Shown here one piece after another: positions 45,172 to 54,827 of a DNA stretch of 64,000 bases; the stretch's first letter is position 1, and every line of letters begins with the position of its first letter. The position numbers were made by a program, and so were the translations under genes. Source of the stretch: Ferribacterium limneticum (lineage in GTDB: Bacteria; Pseudomonadota; Gammaproteobacteria; Burkholderiales; Rhodocyclaceae); the NCBI RefSeq assembly GCF_020510625.1, contig NZ_CP075191.1, positions 596,001 through 660,000 of the forward strand, written 5' to 3'. The notes under the pieces are model-generated. The model saw only the letters and a list, made by a program, of their open reading frames with translations. It had not been told where the DNA came from and did no database searches.

Positions 45172-47149
45172 GTGTGCGCCCAGCATGGGCGCGATGTAAT
45201 GGGGTGGAAGTCCCCTGTGGGAGTACCGAGCTTGTTGCATGCGACAAGGATAACCACTAGCCGAAGGCAAGGGCAAGTTCGTGAGGGCTTGTCTGGAGGA
45301 AGCCGGAGTGCAAATGCGCGAGGCGACGGACAGAAACTGCATAGAAGGCCGAGCAGGTCGAGGCGAGCTGGCACATGACAGCGAAGCCCACCGGTACGAC
45401 CGGCACGGTAAATGCGGCGCTTGTGCGCGGAAACATCGCGTTCTTACCTGGGGAGATCTGCCGCGCAAGCGGAAACGGAAATTGAACGAAAGGTGGCCGG
45501 GTTGTGCCAGTCCCAAACGACCAGCGTCGATGCGGGCTGCCCCGCATCAAGGGCGACCGAAGCGGGCAGCAACGTTCAATGACGGATCAGCGCCTCGGCC
45601 AGCAATGGCTGAAGTGACGTGGCAGAAGTCAGCAGCGGTCATAGTAGCCGGCCGGGTTAGGGCCGGCGAAGGACCAAACAACGAAACACAAGGAGCAGAC
45701 GGCATGATCTCGGCGAATCCGCATTATCCCCAGACGGGGAAGGCGAGCCGGCGAGCAAACCGCCCCGAGCCTTGAACCAAGACGAGACGAAAGAAGTGGC
45801 AACAAGCGAGTTACTGGCAGCGGTCCTCACCAGCGACAACCTGCGCAGCGCATGGAAACGCGTGAAAGCCAACAAAGGCGCGCCGGGCATAGACGGCATC
45901 GCCATAGAAGACTTTCCCGCCCACCTGCGGGCGCATTGGGAAGACTCCCGCCGCCAACTCGAAACCGGGCGCTATCGTCCGCTCGCCGTCCGCCGGGTAG
46001 AAATTCCCAAGGACGACGGCGGCAAGCGGCTGCTGGGTATCCCGACCGTGATGGACCGGGTCATCCAGCAAGCCATCGCCCAAGTGCTCACGCCGATCTT
46101 CGAACCGAGCTTCTCGGATTCGAGCTTCGGCTTCCGACCGGGCCGCAATGCCCACCAAGCGATTAAGCAGGTACAAGTGCACGTCAAGGACGGCTACGCC
46201 ATCGCCGTGGACATCGACCTCGCCAAATTCTTTGATACCGTCAATCACGACGTGTTGATGAAAATACTCGGGCGAACGATCCACGACAAAGCGTTGCTGG
46301 CCCTGATCGGACGCTACCTGCGCGCCGGTGTGCTGGTCGGAGAGCACATTGAGCCCAGCGCCATCGGCACGCCACAAGGCGGGCCTTTGTCGCCGCTCCT
46401 GGCCAATATCCTGCTCAACGAACTTGACCACGAACTCGAAGGGCGCGGCCACCGCTTCGCCCGTTACGCCGACGACATGGTCATCCTGGTCAAAAGCCAG
46501 CGGGCAGGAGAACGAGTCATGCAAAGTTTGACGCGCTACTTGGAAGGACGACTGAAACTCAAACTCAACCCTGCCAAAAGCAAGGTTGCGAGAATGAGCG
46601 AGTGCGGCTTTCTGGGCTTCACCATCAATCGGGGCAAAATCCGCTGGCAGGAAAAGAAGCTGGCGGCATTCAAGCACCGCGTGAAGGAACTCACCGGCAG
46701 AAGCTGGGGAGTGTCGATGGCGTACCGGATGCACAAGTTGGGGCAATACGTGCGAGGCTGGCTGGGATACTTTGGCATCAGCGAGTACTACCGGCCGATC
46801 CCGGAACTGGACGAGTGGCTGAGAAGGCGCATCCGGATGTGCTATTGGAAACAATGGCGCTGGCCGCGTACGAAGATCAGCCACCTGCTGGCCTTGGGCG
46901 TCAGCCTGAAGACGGCGATCCAGCATGGCGTCAGCAGCAAGAGCTACTGGCACATGGCACGAACTCCGGCCATGCAGCAAGCGTTGAACAATGACTGGCT
47001 TCAGCGCCAGGGCGTACCGAGAATCAAGCAGTTATGGTGCAAGGTACAGGGCTACACGTCTTAGTCGAGCGAGCCATCTCGTTGAACCGCCCACTGCGGA
47101 CCCGCACGGTGGGTGGTGTGGGGGCCGGGGGAGAGAAACCCCTGGCTAC
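45172..47149 (+). mobile_element. Complete group II intron
   Basis: The 5' end fits GUGYG at 45172 (GTGTG) or 45174 (GTGCG), followed by domain I sequence (CCCAGCATGGGCGCG, GGGGTGGAAGTCCCC). Domains I-IV occupy about 600 nt before the reverse-transcriptase ORF in domain IV. Domain V is GAACCGCCCACTGCGGACC-type sequence near 47084-47122, and domain VI is the CCGGGGGAGAGAAACCCCTGG hairpin with a branch-point-type A, ending in AC at 47149. The 3' limit is set by comparison with the relict copy (both end GGCTA plus a pyrimidine). The ribozyme and ORF both look intact, so it may be active. Confidence 0.85.
45772..47064 (+). CDS. ltrA: Group II intron reverse transcriptase/maturase
   Basis: A 430-aa intron-encoded protein. 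The RT domain has the 0/1 region RSAWKRVKANKGAPGIDG, motif 3-4 FSDSSFGFRPGRNAHQAIKQV, DIDLAKFFDTVNHDVL, GTPQGGPLSPLLANILLNELD and the catalytic FARYADDMVIL. Domain X (maturase) covers about residues 290-425 (GFLGFTINRGKIRW ... YVRGWLGYFGISEYY). There is no HNH endonuclease domain, so mobility would rely on single-stranded or replication-fork targets. The start is a TTG at 45772 or a GTG at 45796; neither has a strong ribosome binding site. Confidence 0.93.
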   Translation: MNQDETKEVATSELLAAVLTSDNLRSAWKRVKANKGAPGIDGIAIEDFPAHLRAHWEDSRRQLETGRYRPLAVRRVEIPKDDGGKRLLGIPTVMDRVIQQAIAQVLTPIFEPSFSDSSFGFRPGRNAHQAIKQVQVHVKDGYAIAVDIDLAKFFDTVNHDVLMKILGRTIHDKALLALIGRYLRAGVLVGEHIEPSAIGTPQGGPLSPLLANILLNELDHELEGRGHRFARYADDMVILVKSQRAGERVMQSLTRYLEGRLKLKLNPAKSKVARMSECGFLGFTINRGKIRWQEKKLAAFKHRVKELTGRSWGVSMAYRMHKLGQYVRGWLGYFGISEYYRPIPELDEWLRRRIRMCYWKQWRWPRTKISHLLALGVSLKTAIQHGVSSKSYWHMARTPAMQQALNNDWLQRQGVPRIKQLWCKVQGYTS

Positions 47150-47153
47150 CCGA

Positions 47154-47591
47154 TTAGAGCGCTGTGTCATGGAACTGCTCCAGATACCAACAGCCACGGT
47201 ATTTGCGGAAAAGGAAGCGGACTCTATAGGAATCAGCCTCTGGTTTGAAATGTAATACTTCGGCAACCCATTCCGTTGAAAAGAGAACTTCTTGCTCAAG
47301 CCCCATTTTCCTTCTCTCGGCGCGAGACAGGATGATCGGGGTTTTGAAGTCTTGGACGGTTCCCGCGCCCCACAGCTCGATGGCAGGTGGAGCAGCATCA
47401 GGGGCGCCGAAGCGTGCAACCAAGGGAAAAATACTGCGCTCGATCTGAAACTTACGGTCCTCAGCAAATTTTGAGAGAAAGCCTTTGAAGCTTTTATCCG
47501 GTTCTTGGCAATTCGAGTCGTGTGGTGCCCCAAAGGCCAATATCGAGGATAGGCACAAAGGAATTCCAAGTACTGCTCGTAACGATCTCAT
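47154..47591 (-). CDS. Secreted hypothetical protein
   Basis: A 145-aa protein with a signal peptide (MRSLRAVLGIPLCLSSILAFGA, cleaved after about residue 22). The mature part is basic and aromatic near its end (YRVRFLFRKYRGCWYLEQFHDTAL), with paired Cys that could form a disulfide. I do not recognise the family; the sequence VEVLHFKPEADSYRVRFLFRK-W-YLEQF resembles small immunity-type or NTF2-like folds only loosely. The group II intron ends 4 nt beyond its stop codon. Confidence 0.65.
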   Translation of the reverse strand: MRSLRAVLGIPLCLSSILAFGAPHDSNCQEPDKSFKGFLSKFAEDRKFQIERSIFPLVARFGAPDAAPPAIELWGAGTVQDFKTPIILSRAERRKMGLEQEVLFSTEWVAEVLHFKPEADSYRVRFLFRKYRGCWYLEQFHDTAL

Positions 47592-47604
47592 GTGTGCGCT
47601 CTAA

Positions 47605-47781
47605 CTAGTAGTAGACGACAAAACTGTCGCCTAATCCGGATACCTGTCCAATAAGCTGGCGGACAGGACAGCCAGAGGTCGTTGTGCAGGAGTGGTTCTG
47701 AGTATTTGCTTGCATATTCCCTCGCATTTCTGGGCGACAAACCGGACAGTAGGGAATTTGGGCTGGTATTGCAATTGGCAT
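47605..47781 (-). CDS. Possible 58-aa cysteine-containing protein
   Basis: A 58-codon ORF beginning MPIAIPAQIPYCPVCRPEMR with CPVC and two further Cys, ending 13 nt upstream of the secreted-protein gene on the same strand. There is no clear ribosome binding site. It could be a small metal-binding protein or a remnant. The rest of the 47592-47910 interval, between this region and dnaE, shows no other feature. Confidence 0.3.
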   Translation of the reverse strand: MPIAIPAQIPYCPVCRPEMRGNMQANTQNHSCTTTSGCPVRQLIGQVSGLGDSFVVYY

Positions 47782-47910
47782 TTTTTGGGTGAGCCGTTCC
47801 TGATCGTGCCAAAGCGGGGCGCCGGTTTCATATTCGGCTGTTTCTCCGGTTGGCCGTAGCAATGCGCCTCGGCGCACTTAAACGGAAACGCCCCGGCCGG
47901 CCGCGGTAAA

Positions 47911-50900
47911 ATGTCGGCCATGAATTCGCCGCGCTACGTCCACCTCCGCCTCCATTCCGAATACTCCGTTACCGATGGCATTGTGCGCATCGGCGATGCC
48001 GTCAAGCGCGCGGCGGGGGATGGCATGCCGGCGATGGCGTTGACCGATCTGGGCAACCTGTTCGGGCTGGTCAAGTTCTACACCGGGGCGCGCGGCAAGG
48101 GGGTCAAGCCGATTGCCGGGGCGGATGTCTGGATCGCCAATCCGGAGTCGCCGGACGATGCTTATCGCCTGCTGCTGCTGGCCCGCAACAATGCCGGTTA
48201 CAAACAGTTGTGCGAACTGCTGACCAAGGCTTATCTGGTTGAAGGCCGGCGTGATCGGGCCGAGCTGAACCGCGACTGGTTCGGCGAGGTTGGCTGCGAC
48301 GGGCTGATCGCCTTGTCCGGGGCGCATCTGGGCGATGTCGGCGAAGCGTTGTTGAACGGCAATTTCGATCTGGCCGGCCAGCGGGCCAAGGCTTGGGAGG
48401 CAATTTTCCCTGGCGCGTTTTATCTGGAAGTGCAACGCTACGGCCAGTCGCAGCAGGAGGCCATCGTTCAGCAGACGGCCGATCTGGCCGGTGAAACAGG
48501 CATTCCGCTGGTCGCGACGCATCCCGTCCAGTTCATGAACCGGGATGACTTCCGCGCTCACGAAGCACGCGTCTGCATCGCCGAAGGCTATGTGCTGGGC
48601 GATACGCGGCGGCCGAAGATCTACACCGAAGAGCAGTATTTCAAGACGCAGGCCGAGATGCTTGAGGCCTTCGCTGATCTGCCGGAAGCGCTGGAAAACA
48701 CGCTGGAAATCGCCAAGCGCTGCAATATCACGATGACGCTGGGCAAGAACTTCCTGCCCGATTTTCCGATTCCGCCGGGCATGACTATCGGCGAGTATCT
48801 GGTCGATGAAGCGAAGAAAGGGCTGGAAGTCCGCCTCGCCGAGCTGTACCCGGACCCGGAAGAGCGCCTGAAGCGCCGGCCGGAGTACGACGAGCGCCTC
48901 GTCTTCGAGTGCAAGACCATCCTGCAGATGGGCTTCCCCGGTTACTTCCTGATCGTGGCCGACTTCATCAACTGGGCCAAGAACAACGGCGTGCCGGTCG
49001 GGCCGGGCCGGGGTTCCGGTGCCGGTTCGCTGGTCGCCTACAGCCTGCGCATTACCGACCTCGATCCGCTGGCCTACGCCCTGCTGTTCGAGCGCTTCCT
49101 GAATCCGGAACGGGTGTCGATGCCCGACTTCGACATCGACTTCTGCCAGGACAACCGCTGGCGCGTCATCGAGTACGTGCGCCAGCATTACGGCGCCGAC
49201 GCGGTGAGCCAGATCGCCACTTTCGGCACCATGTCGTCGAAGGCGGTGATCCGCGACGTCGGCCGAGTGTTCGGCCTGCCGTATTCGATGTGCGACCGCA
49301 TTTCCAAGCTGATTCCCATCGTCCAGAACAAGCCGGTGTCGCTGGCCGAGGCGCTGGAGCAGGAGCCGCAGCTGCGCGAGATGATGGAAGGCGACGGCGA
49401 TGGCGAAACCATCCGCGAGCTGTTCGACCTGGCCAGCCGCCTTGAGGATTTGACCCGCAACGTCGGCATGCATGCCGGCGGCGTGCTGATCGCGCCGGGC
49501 AAGATCACCGATTTCTGCCCGATCTATCAGGCCACCGGCAGCGATGCGTCGACGGTGTCGCAATTCGACAAGGACGACGTCGAGAAGGTTGGTCTCGTCA
49601 AGTTCGACTTCCTGGGCCTGCGCAACTTGACGATTATCGAGCTGGCCGTCGAGTACATCCGCCGGATGACCGGCGAAAAGCTCGACCTGATGTCGCTCGG
49701 CTTCACCGATCCCGCCGCCTACCAGATTCTCAAGGACGCCAACACGACGGCGATCTTCCAGGTTGAATCGGAGGGCATGAAGAAGCTCTTGAAGAAGCTG
49801 GCGCCCGACCGTTTCGAAGACATCATCGCTGTGCTCGCGCTCTATCGTCCTGGCCCGCTGGGTTCCGGGATGGTCGATGACTTCATCCTGCGCAAGAAGG
49901 GCCAGCAGAAGATTGACTATTTTCATCCCGACCTGACCGCCTGCCTGTCGCCGACCTACGGCGTCATCGTGTACCAGGAACAGGTGATGCAGATCTCGCA
50001 GATCATCGGCGGCTATACGCTCGGTGGCGCCGACATGCTGCGCCGGGCGATGGGCAAGAAGAAGGCCGAGGAAATGGCGGCGCACCGGGCGACGATTGCC
50101 GCCGGTGCCAAGGAAAAGGGCTACGACCCGGCGCTGGCCGAGCAGTTGTTCGACCTGATGACCAAGTTCGCCGAGTACGGCTTCAACAAGTCGCACACCG
50201 CTGCCTACGCCGTCGTCACCTACCACACCGCCTGGCTCAAGGCCCACCACTGCGCGGCCTTCATGGCGGCGACGATATCGTCGGACCTCGATAACACCGA
50301 CTCGGTGAAAATCTTCTACGAAGACACCATCGCCAACAAGATCAAGGTGCTCGGGCCGGACGTCAATGTCTCGAATTACCGTTTCGAGCCGGTTGATCGC
50401 AGTACCATCCGCTACGGCTTGGGGGCGGTCAAGGGCACCGGCGAGCAGGCGGTCAACGTCATTCTCAAGGCGCGGGCGGAAGGCGGCCCGTTCAAGGATT
50501 TGTTCGACTTCTGCATGCGTTGCGACAAGCGCATGGTCAACCGCCGCACCACCGAGGCACTGATCAAGGCCGGCGCTTTCGACTGCATCGCCCCCGAAAT
50601 AGCGCCGGGGCAGGGCGCTGACCGTTGCAAGCTGCTGGCCACCGTCGGCGTCGCCATGGACTTCGCCGAGCAGGCCGAGCGCAATGCCATGCAGACCAGC
50701 CTGTTCGACATCGCCGATGTGGCCGACGAACACGCGCCGGAATACATCAACGTCCGGCCGTGGGACGAAAAGACCAAGCTGATGGAAGAGAAGACCGCAC
50801 TCGGCTTCTTCTTCTCCGGTCACCCGTACAACAGTAGCAAAAAGGAGCTGTCCCGCTTTGTCAAGCGCCCGCTCAATCGTCTCGAGCCCTCCAAGGAAAT

Positions 50901-51393
50901 GACCATCCTGGCCGGGCTGGTCGTCGGCGTGCGGACGCAGATGACGCGGCGCGGCAAGATGCTCTTCGTTCAACTGGACGATGGCACGGGAATGATCGAG
51001 GTGACGGTTTTCAACGAACTGTTCGAGGCCGAGCGCGCCAAGATCGTCACCGACGAAGTGTTGATCATTGAAGGCAAGGTTCGCTACGACGATTTTTCGG
51101 GTGGCAACAGCGTCACTGCCGAGAAATTGATGACACTCGGCGAAGCCCGGGCGCGCTTTGCCAAACATCTGCTGTTGAAGATGAACGGCAATTCCGATGC
51201 CCAGAAGCTGAAATCCCTGCTGACGCCATTCGCTCCCGGCTCGGCACCGGTGCGCATTCGCTATCGCAATGCCGTTGCCGAATGCGAACTGGTGCTTGGC
51301 GCAGCGTCGCGCGTCCGGCTCGACGACGCGCTGCTCGAGGCGCTGAATGGCTGGCTGCAGCCGCAAAACGTCGAGATCGTTTATAACGGCTGA
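47911..51393 (+). CDS. dnaE: DNA polymerase III alpha subunit
   Basis: A 1160-aa replicative polymerase. The N-terminal PHP domain starts YVHLRLHSEYSVTDGIVRIGD; the palm has the catalytic aspartates in VSMPDFDIDFCQDNRWRVIEYV and a third downstream; helix-hairpin-helix sequence lies near residue 830 and the OB fold near 985-1060 (ILAGLVVGVRTQMTRRGKMLFVQLDDGTGMIEVTVF). Length matches E. coli DnaE. The start is ATG 47911 or ATG 47920, both without a strong ribosome binding site. Long open frames on the opposite strand are compositional shadows. Confidence 0.98.
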   Translation: MSAMNSPRYVHLRLHSEYSVTDGIVRIGDAVKRAAGDGMPAMALTDLGNLFGLVKFYTGARGKGVKPIAGADVWIANPESPDDAYRLLLLARNNAGYKQLCELLTKAYLVEGRRDRAELNRDWFGEVGCDGLIALSGAHLGDVGEALLNGNFDLAGQRAKAWEAIFPGAFYLEVQRYGQSQQEAIVQQTADLAGETGIPLVATHPVQFMNRDDFRAHEARVCIAEGYVLGDTRRPKIYTEEQYFKTQAEMLEAFADLPEALENTLEIAKRCNITMTLGKNFLPDFPIPPGMTIGEYLVDEAKKGLEVRLAELYPDPEERLKRRPEYDERLVFECKTILQMGFPGYFLIVADFINWAKNNGVPVGPGRGSGAGSLVAYSLRITDLDPLAYALLFERFLNPERVSMPDFDIDFCQDNRWRVIEYVRQHYGADAVSQIATFGTMSSKAVIRDVGRVFGLPYSMCDRISKLIPIVQNKPVSLAEALEQEPQLREMMEGDGDGETIRELFDLASRLEDLTRNVGMHAGGVLIAPGKITDFCPIYQATGSDASTVSQFDKDDVEKVGLVKFDFLGLRNLTIIELAVEYIRRMTGEKLDLMSLGFTDPAAYQILKDANTTAIFQVESEGMKKLLKKLAPDRFEDIIAVLALYRPGPLGSGMVDDFILRKKGQQKIDYFHPDLTACLSPTYGVIVYQEQVMQISQIIGGYTLGGADMLRRAMGKKKAEEMAAHRATIAAGAKEKGYDPALAEQLFDLMTKFAEYGFNKSHTAAYAVVTYHTAWLKAHHCAAFMAATISSDLDNTDSVKIFYEDTIANKIKVLGPDVNVSNYRFEPVDRSTIRYGLGAVKGTGEQAVNVILKARAEGGPFKDLFDFCMRCDKRMVNRRTTEALIKAGAFDCIAPEIAPGQGADRCKLLATVGVAMDFAEQAERNAMQTSLFDIADVADEHAPEYINVRPWDEKTKLMEEKTALGFFFSGHPYNSSKKELSRFVKRPLNRLEPSKEMTILAGLVVGVRTQMTRRGKMLFVQLDDGTGMIEVTVFNELFEAERAKIVTDEVLIIEGKVRYDDFSGGNSVTAEKLMTLGEARARFAKHLLLKMNGNSDAQKLKSLLTPFAPGSAPVRIRYRNAVAECELVLGAASRVRLDDALLEALNGWLQPQNVEIVYNG

Positions 51394-51436
51394 CCAAGAA
51401 AAAGGGCGCCGATCGGCGAATCCTGTTTGGTTAAAT

Positions 51437-51503
51437 GTCATTCCCGCGCAGGCGGGAATCCAGTACTTTGAAATACCTGGGTTCCCGCCTGCGCGGGAAC
51501 GAC
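51437..51503. repeat. Dispersed palindromic repeat, copy C
   Basis: GTCATTCCCGCGCAGGCGGGAATCCAG and GGGTTCCCGCCTGCGCGGGAACGAC face each other around a 15-bp centre, the cleanest copy in the window. It lies between dnaE and the chemoreceptor gene. Confidence 0.85.
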
Positions 51504-51594
51504 GAATTCGAAGGGTTTTTCTCTTAACTGAACGGAATTGGCGCCGACCGGCGCCCTGTTCGCTTTCACCCCTGGCCGGGGAGAAAGAAGGCTT

Positions 51595-53112
51595 TTAGAT
51601 CACCATGTCGGTTTTGAACCCCATCCGAACGGCGCCCCAGTGGCGCCCGCCGATAACGATGGGCATCGACAGGTCGGCGAGGATTTCCCCCGTGTCACGA
51701 ATGTAGGTCTGGAACAGCGATGTCTTCTGGTTCTTGGCCAGCTTGATGCCGACCGGGTCGTTGAAGATGCGCTTGTGACGACACTTGACCAGATCGACGG
51801 CCGGGTCGCCGCTCGGCTGGTTGGAGAAGATGCCGTTGTGGGCCGGCGCGTAGCCGTTGGTGTCGACCGCCAGCGAATAAGTCAGGCCCGGCACATCGCG
51901 CAGCAAATCATCGAATATCCGGGTCAGTTCCGAGTCGCACTGGTTGTCGTAGGCGGTCGTGAAACGTTTCGGGTTGGAGCCAGGAATTTCCTTGTAGGCC
52001 TGGTCGAAGATATTGACGCCGCGATCGGCCAGTTTTTGCAGCACGGTGGTGACGTTGTCGCGGAAGCTTGTGCACTTGTTGTGCAGCGTGTCGAACATGC
52101 TGTTGCCGGTGCGGAAATCAGCCAGCGTGCATTGCAGGTCTTCGGTCGATTCGCGCAGGGTCTTGGCCGAGTCGATGCACTGCTTCATGCGGCCGGAGAT
52201 GTCGCGCGAATGGTCGCGGATTTCCTCGACTTCGTTGTGAATCGCCTGGTTGCTTTCGCGCAGGTTGTAGATGGCCGTGGAAATGGTGCTTAGCTGCTCG
52301 GTGGTCTGCTTGAAATCGTCGACCATGGCGGTCAGGTCGGCCGCCGAGGTCTCGATGTAGCCGTTGGCCTTGGTCACCTCACCGACGATGGTCTGGGTCT
52401 TGGCTGAAGTGTCGGAAACCAGATTGATCATCGACTGCGTGTTCTGGCCGATCACCTGGGTGGCGGTCTTGACCTTCTCGGCCAGCTTGCGCACTTCGTC
52501 GGCGACCACGGCAAAACCGCGACCGGCCTCACCGGCGCGGGCCGCTTCGATGGCGGCGTTGAGCGCCAGCAGGTTGGTCTGGTCGGAGATGTCGTTGATC
52601 AGTGAAACGATCTCGTTGATCTTCATCGAGCTGGTGTGCAGTTCGTTCACGGTCGACGAGAAGTGTTCGATGTGAGCGTTGGTCGAGCGCATCGTCGAAG
52701 CAACGGTTTCCATTTGCTCCAGCGAACGCTGGGCCAGGTCGAGATTGTTCTGGGTCGAGGACTGGATGGCGTCGGAGTTCATCGCCACTTCACCGACAGC
52801 CTGATTGACCCGGTTGCTCGAATCGAAAACAGTGGCGGCCAAGGCCTCTTGCCGGCGTACCGCGTCGTCGGTCTGCTGAACGAGCTGGTTCATCCGTGCG
52901 GCGTCGGCGGCGATGCTGACGCTGCGCTCGCGGGCGTGCGAGATCAGGCCGCGAACGCGACTGAAGAAACGATTGATGTTGCCGGACACTCGTCCCGCTG
53001 CATCGCTGCCGGTGGTGCCAACTGAATGTGACAAATCTGCGTTGCCCTCGGCGATCGCCGCGATGTCGCGGTCAATCTTTTCGAGCGCTGCATTGTTTCC
53101 AAAAAATCCCAT
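51595..53112 (-). CDS. Soluble methyl-accepting chemotaxis protein with C-terminal Cache-like domain
   Basis: A 505-aa chemoreceptor. The signalling tip is [40 protein letters not shown] (about residues 170-210), with coiled-coil arms on both sides. There is no membrane segment. Residues ~365-505 form a sensory domain with the Cache-like pattern [11 protein letters not shown] ... [57 protein letters not shown]. The input domain therefore follows the signalling domain and is cytoplasmic, the reverse of a standard receptor. Single gene. Confidence 0.9.
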   Translation of the reverse strand: MGFFGNNAALEKIDRDIAAIAEGNADLSHSVGTTGSDAAGRVSGNINRFFSRVRGLISHARERSVSIAADAARMNQLVQQTDDAVRRQEALAATVFDSSNRVNQAVGEVAMNSDAIQSSTQNNLDLAQRSLEQMETVASTMRSTNAHIEHFSSTVNELHTSSMKINEIVSLINDISDQTNLLALNAAIEAARAGEAGRGFAVVADEVRKLAEKVKTATQVIGQNTQSMINLVSDTSAKTQTIVGEVTKANGYIETSAADLTAMVDDFKQTTEQLSTISTAIYNLRESNQAIHNEVEEIRDHSRDISGRMKQCIDSAKTLRESTEDLQCTLADFRTGNSMFDTLHNKCTSFRDNVTTVLQKLADRGVNIFDQAYKEIPGSNPKRFTTAYDNQCDSELTRIFDDLLRDVPGLTYSLAVDTNGYAPAHNGIFSNQPSGDPAVDLVKCRHKRIFNDPVGIKLAKNQKTSLFQTYIRDTGEILADLSMPIVIGGRHWGAVRMGFKTDMVI

Positions 53113-53243
53113 GGATTGTCTCCTGATATATTTTTTATGGCTTGCCGGGATGGGGCAAAGCCTGCGAAATCATACGCCTCAAGCCTGTGTCTTGCCATAG
53201 CGCACAATGGTTTTGGCGTGGTGTGATCCAGTGTTTGAAAAAG

Positions 53244-53273
53244 AAAAGGCCCGGATTGAATCCGGGCCTTTTT
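53244..53273 (-). terminator. Rho-independent terminator of the HTH-receiver gene
   Basis: AAAAGGCCCGGATTGAATCCGGGCCTTTTT folds as a 12-bp stem with a TTGA-type loop and U-tracts on both sides. It lies 25 nt past the stop of the gene at 53298. Confidence 0.85.
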
Positions 53274-53297
53274 CATTCGCTAAATCATTGGTGCAGA

Positions 53298-53885
53298 TCA
53301 GGCGCTGCGCTGGCGTGCTGCCAGACGGCCGAGCAGGAAGCCCTTGATTTCGTGGAAGGGAATCGGCTTGCCGAAAATCGTGATGTCGGACGGCAGGCCG
53401 CGCTTCTTGGTTTCCTCGCTGTCGATGGCGCTGACCACGATGATGTCCATTCGCGCCAGATCGTTATTGGCGCGCAGGCGGCGGATCATTTCGAAACCAT
53501 CCATGCCCGGCATCATCAGGTCGGCGATCAGGATGTCAGGAACGCGCTGGCCGACCTGCAGCAGGCCGTCGAAGCCGTTGGCGACGATGCGCAGCTTGAT
53601 CGGCAGGCCCCAGCTATCAAAGGTCATCTGGTAAAGCATTTGCAGCGTCTGGTCATCTTCCGCGACCAGGATGTCGAGCTGGCCGCCGCTCTCTTGCGCG
53701 CTGGGCGTCAGGTTGCGGCGACGGGCGAGCAGGGCCTCGACCGAAGCGACCGGGATGCGGCGATGGCCGCCGGCGGTCTTCCAGGCTTCGAGGGCGCCGT
53801 TTTCCACCATGTTTTGTACAGTGCCAAGGGAAACGCCCAGACGCAGGGCGGCTTGCCGGGTACTGAGGTATTCTGGTTCTGCCAT
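53298..53885 (-). CDS. HTH-receiver fusion regulator
   Basis: A 195-aa protein with a MerR/excisionase-type helix-turn-helix first (EPEYLSTRQAALRLGVSLGTVQNMVENGALEAWKTAGGHRRIPVASVEALLARR, residues 4-57), then a receiver domain (LDILVAEDDQTLQMLYQ ... ILIADLMMPGMDGFEMIRRL with the acceptor Asp, and FGKPIPFHEIKGFL with the Lys). The order is the reverse of normal response regulators. It is flanked by its own terminator and the peroxiredoxin terminator, so it is monocistronic; the partner kinase is not adjacent. Confidence 0.88.
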   Translation of the reverse strand: MAEPEYLSTRQAALRLGVSLGTVQNMVENGALEAWKTAGGHRRIPVASVEALLARRRNLTPSAQESGGQLDILVAEDDQTLQMLYQMTFDSWGLPIKLRIVANGFDGLLQVGQRVPDILIADLMMPGMDGFEMIRRLRANNDLARMDIIVVSAIDSEETKKRGLPSDITIFGKPIPFHEIKGFLLGRLAARQRSA

Positions 53886-53953
53886 GATCGATTGTCTCTG
53901 ATGAAATTACAAATTCTCCAAATTTTATCCTGTTCTTCGGAGAAATGACAACG

Positions 53954-53987
53954 AAAAAAACCCGGCGAAGATATGGCCGGGTTTTTT
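53954..53987 (-). terminator. Rho-independent terminator of the peroxiredoxin gene
   Basis: AACCCGGC pairs with GCCGGGTT, with A7 before and T6 after, about 40 nt past the peroxiredoxin stop. Confidence 0.85.
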
Positions 53988-54026
53988 CTGCGCTTCAGCC
54001 CATGTTCCGGGCCGCGGGGCGGGGAA

Positions 54027-54626
54027 TTACAGCTTCTTGGCGTTCTTGGCCAGGTAGGCGGCGACGCCTTCCGTCGAGGCGACCATGCCCGGTTTGCCCT
54101 TGTTCCAGCCGGCCGGACAGACTTCACCGTGTTCTTCGAAGAACTGCAGGGCATCGACCATGCGCAGCATTTCGTCGATGTTGCGGCCGAGCGGCAGCAT
54201 ATTGACAACCTGGTGCATGACGGTGCCATTTTTGTCAATAAGGAAGGATCCGCGCAGGGCAACGCCGGCGGCTTCGAGCTCGACGTCGTAGGCGCGGCAG
54301 ATTTCGTGCTTGACGTCAGCAACCAGCGGGTAGCCGACCTGGCCGATGCCGCCTTCCTTGACGGCGGTGTTCTTCCACGCCAGGTGGGTGAACTGGGAGT
54401 CGATCGAGACGCCGATGACTTCGACGCCGCGTTGCTGGAATTCGCACAGGCGATGATCGAAGGCGATCAGTTCCGACGGGCAGACAAAGGTGAAATCGAG
54501 CGGGTAGAAAAACAGGACGACAGGCTTGCCCTTGAAGGAGGAAAGCTTCAGTTCCTTGATTTCGTTGTTGCCATAAACGGCGGTGGCGGTGAAATCCGGG
54601 GCTTGCTTGCCAACGAGAACGGCCAT
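54027..54626 (-). CDS. Typical 2-Cys peroxiredoxin (AhpC/Prx1 type)
   Basis: A 199-aa thioredoxin-fold peroxidase. The peroxidatic Cys lies in [17 protein letters not shown] and the resolving Cys in [17 protein letters not shown], as in typical 2-Cys enzymes that form decamers. It also keeps HLAWKNT. No ahpF lies next to it, so reduction probably comes from thioredoxin. Single gene with its own terminator; divergent from the DAB-like operon. Confidence 0.95.
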   Translation of the reverse strand: MAVLVGKQAPDFTATAVYGNNEIKELKLSSFKGKPVVLFFYPLDFTFVCPSELIAFDHRLCEFQQRGVEVIGVSIDSQFTHLAWKNTAVKEGGIGQVGYPLVADVKHEICRAYDVELEAAGVALRGSFLIDKNGTVMHQVVNMLPLGRNIDEMLRMVDALQFFEEHGEVCPAGWNKGKPGMVASTEGVAAYLAKNAKKL

Positions 54627-54771
54627 GGGGGACTCCTTATCGTGATCGGTTTTGAGGTTGGGGGGAGTTATGCAATTTAACCAAGCGGGCAGGTCGTGTC
54701 AAACCAATGAGCATGCCTTCCCCGACTGTTTCTGCCCTGGCAAGGCTTGTCCGGAAAGCCCGGTGCGCTGG

Positions 54772-54777
54772 CATAAT
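54772..54777 (+). promoter_or_regulatory. Possible -10 box of the DAB-like operon
   Basis: CATAAT lies 51 nt upstream of the first gene, with TTGTCC as a weak -35 at 19 nt spacing. A 16-codon ORF (54784-54834, MKITIAEQTGGGAGSC) starts just downstream and overlaps the first gene by 7 nt; it may be a leader. Confidence 0.35.
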
Positions 54778-54827
54778 CCGGCTATGAAAATAACGATTGC
54801 CGAGCAGACTGGCGGAGGGGCCGGGTC

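Noticed and set aside
45772..47064. Reverse transcriptase considered as part of a retron or diversity-generating element
   Set aside because: Domain X, domain V/VI RNA structure and the GUGYG 5' end show a group II intron. No msr/msd or variable-repeat/template-repeat pair is present.
47878..51441. A 1187-codon open frame on the minus strand opposite dnaE
   Set aside because: It mirrors dnaE exactly, has a composition (His/Gln/Arg/Asp-rich) expected from antisense of GC-rich codons, no domain and no ribosome binding site. dnaE is certain.
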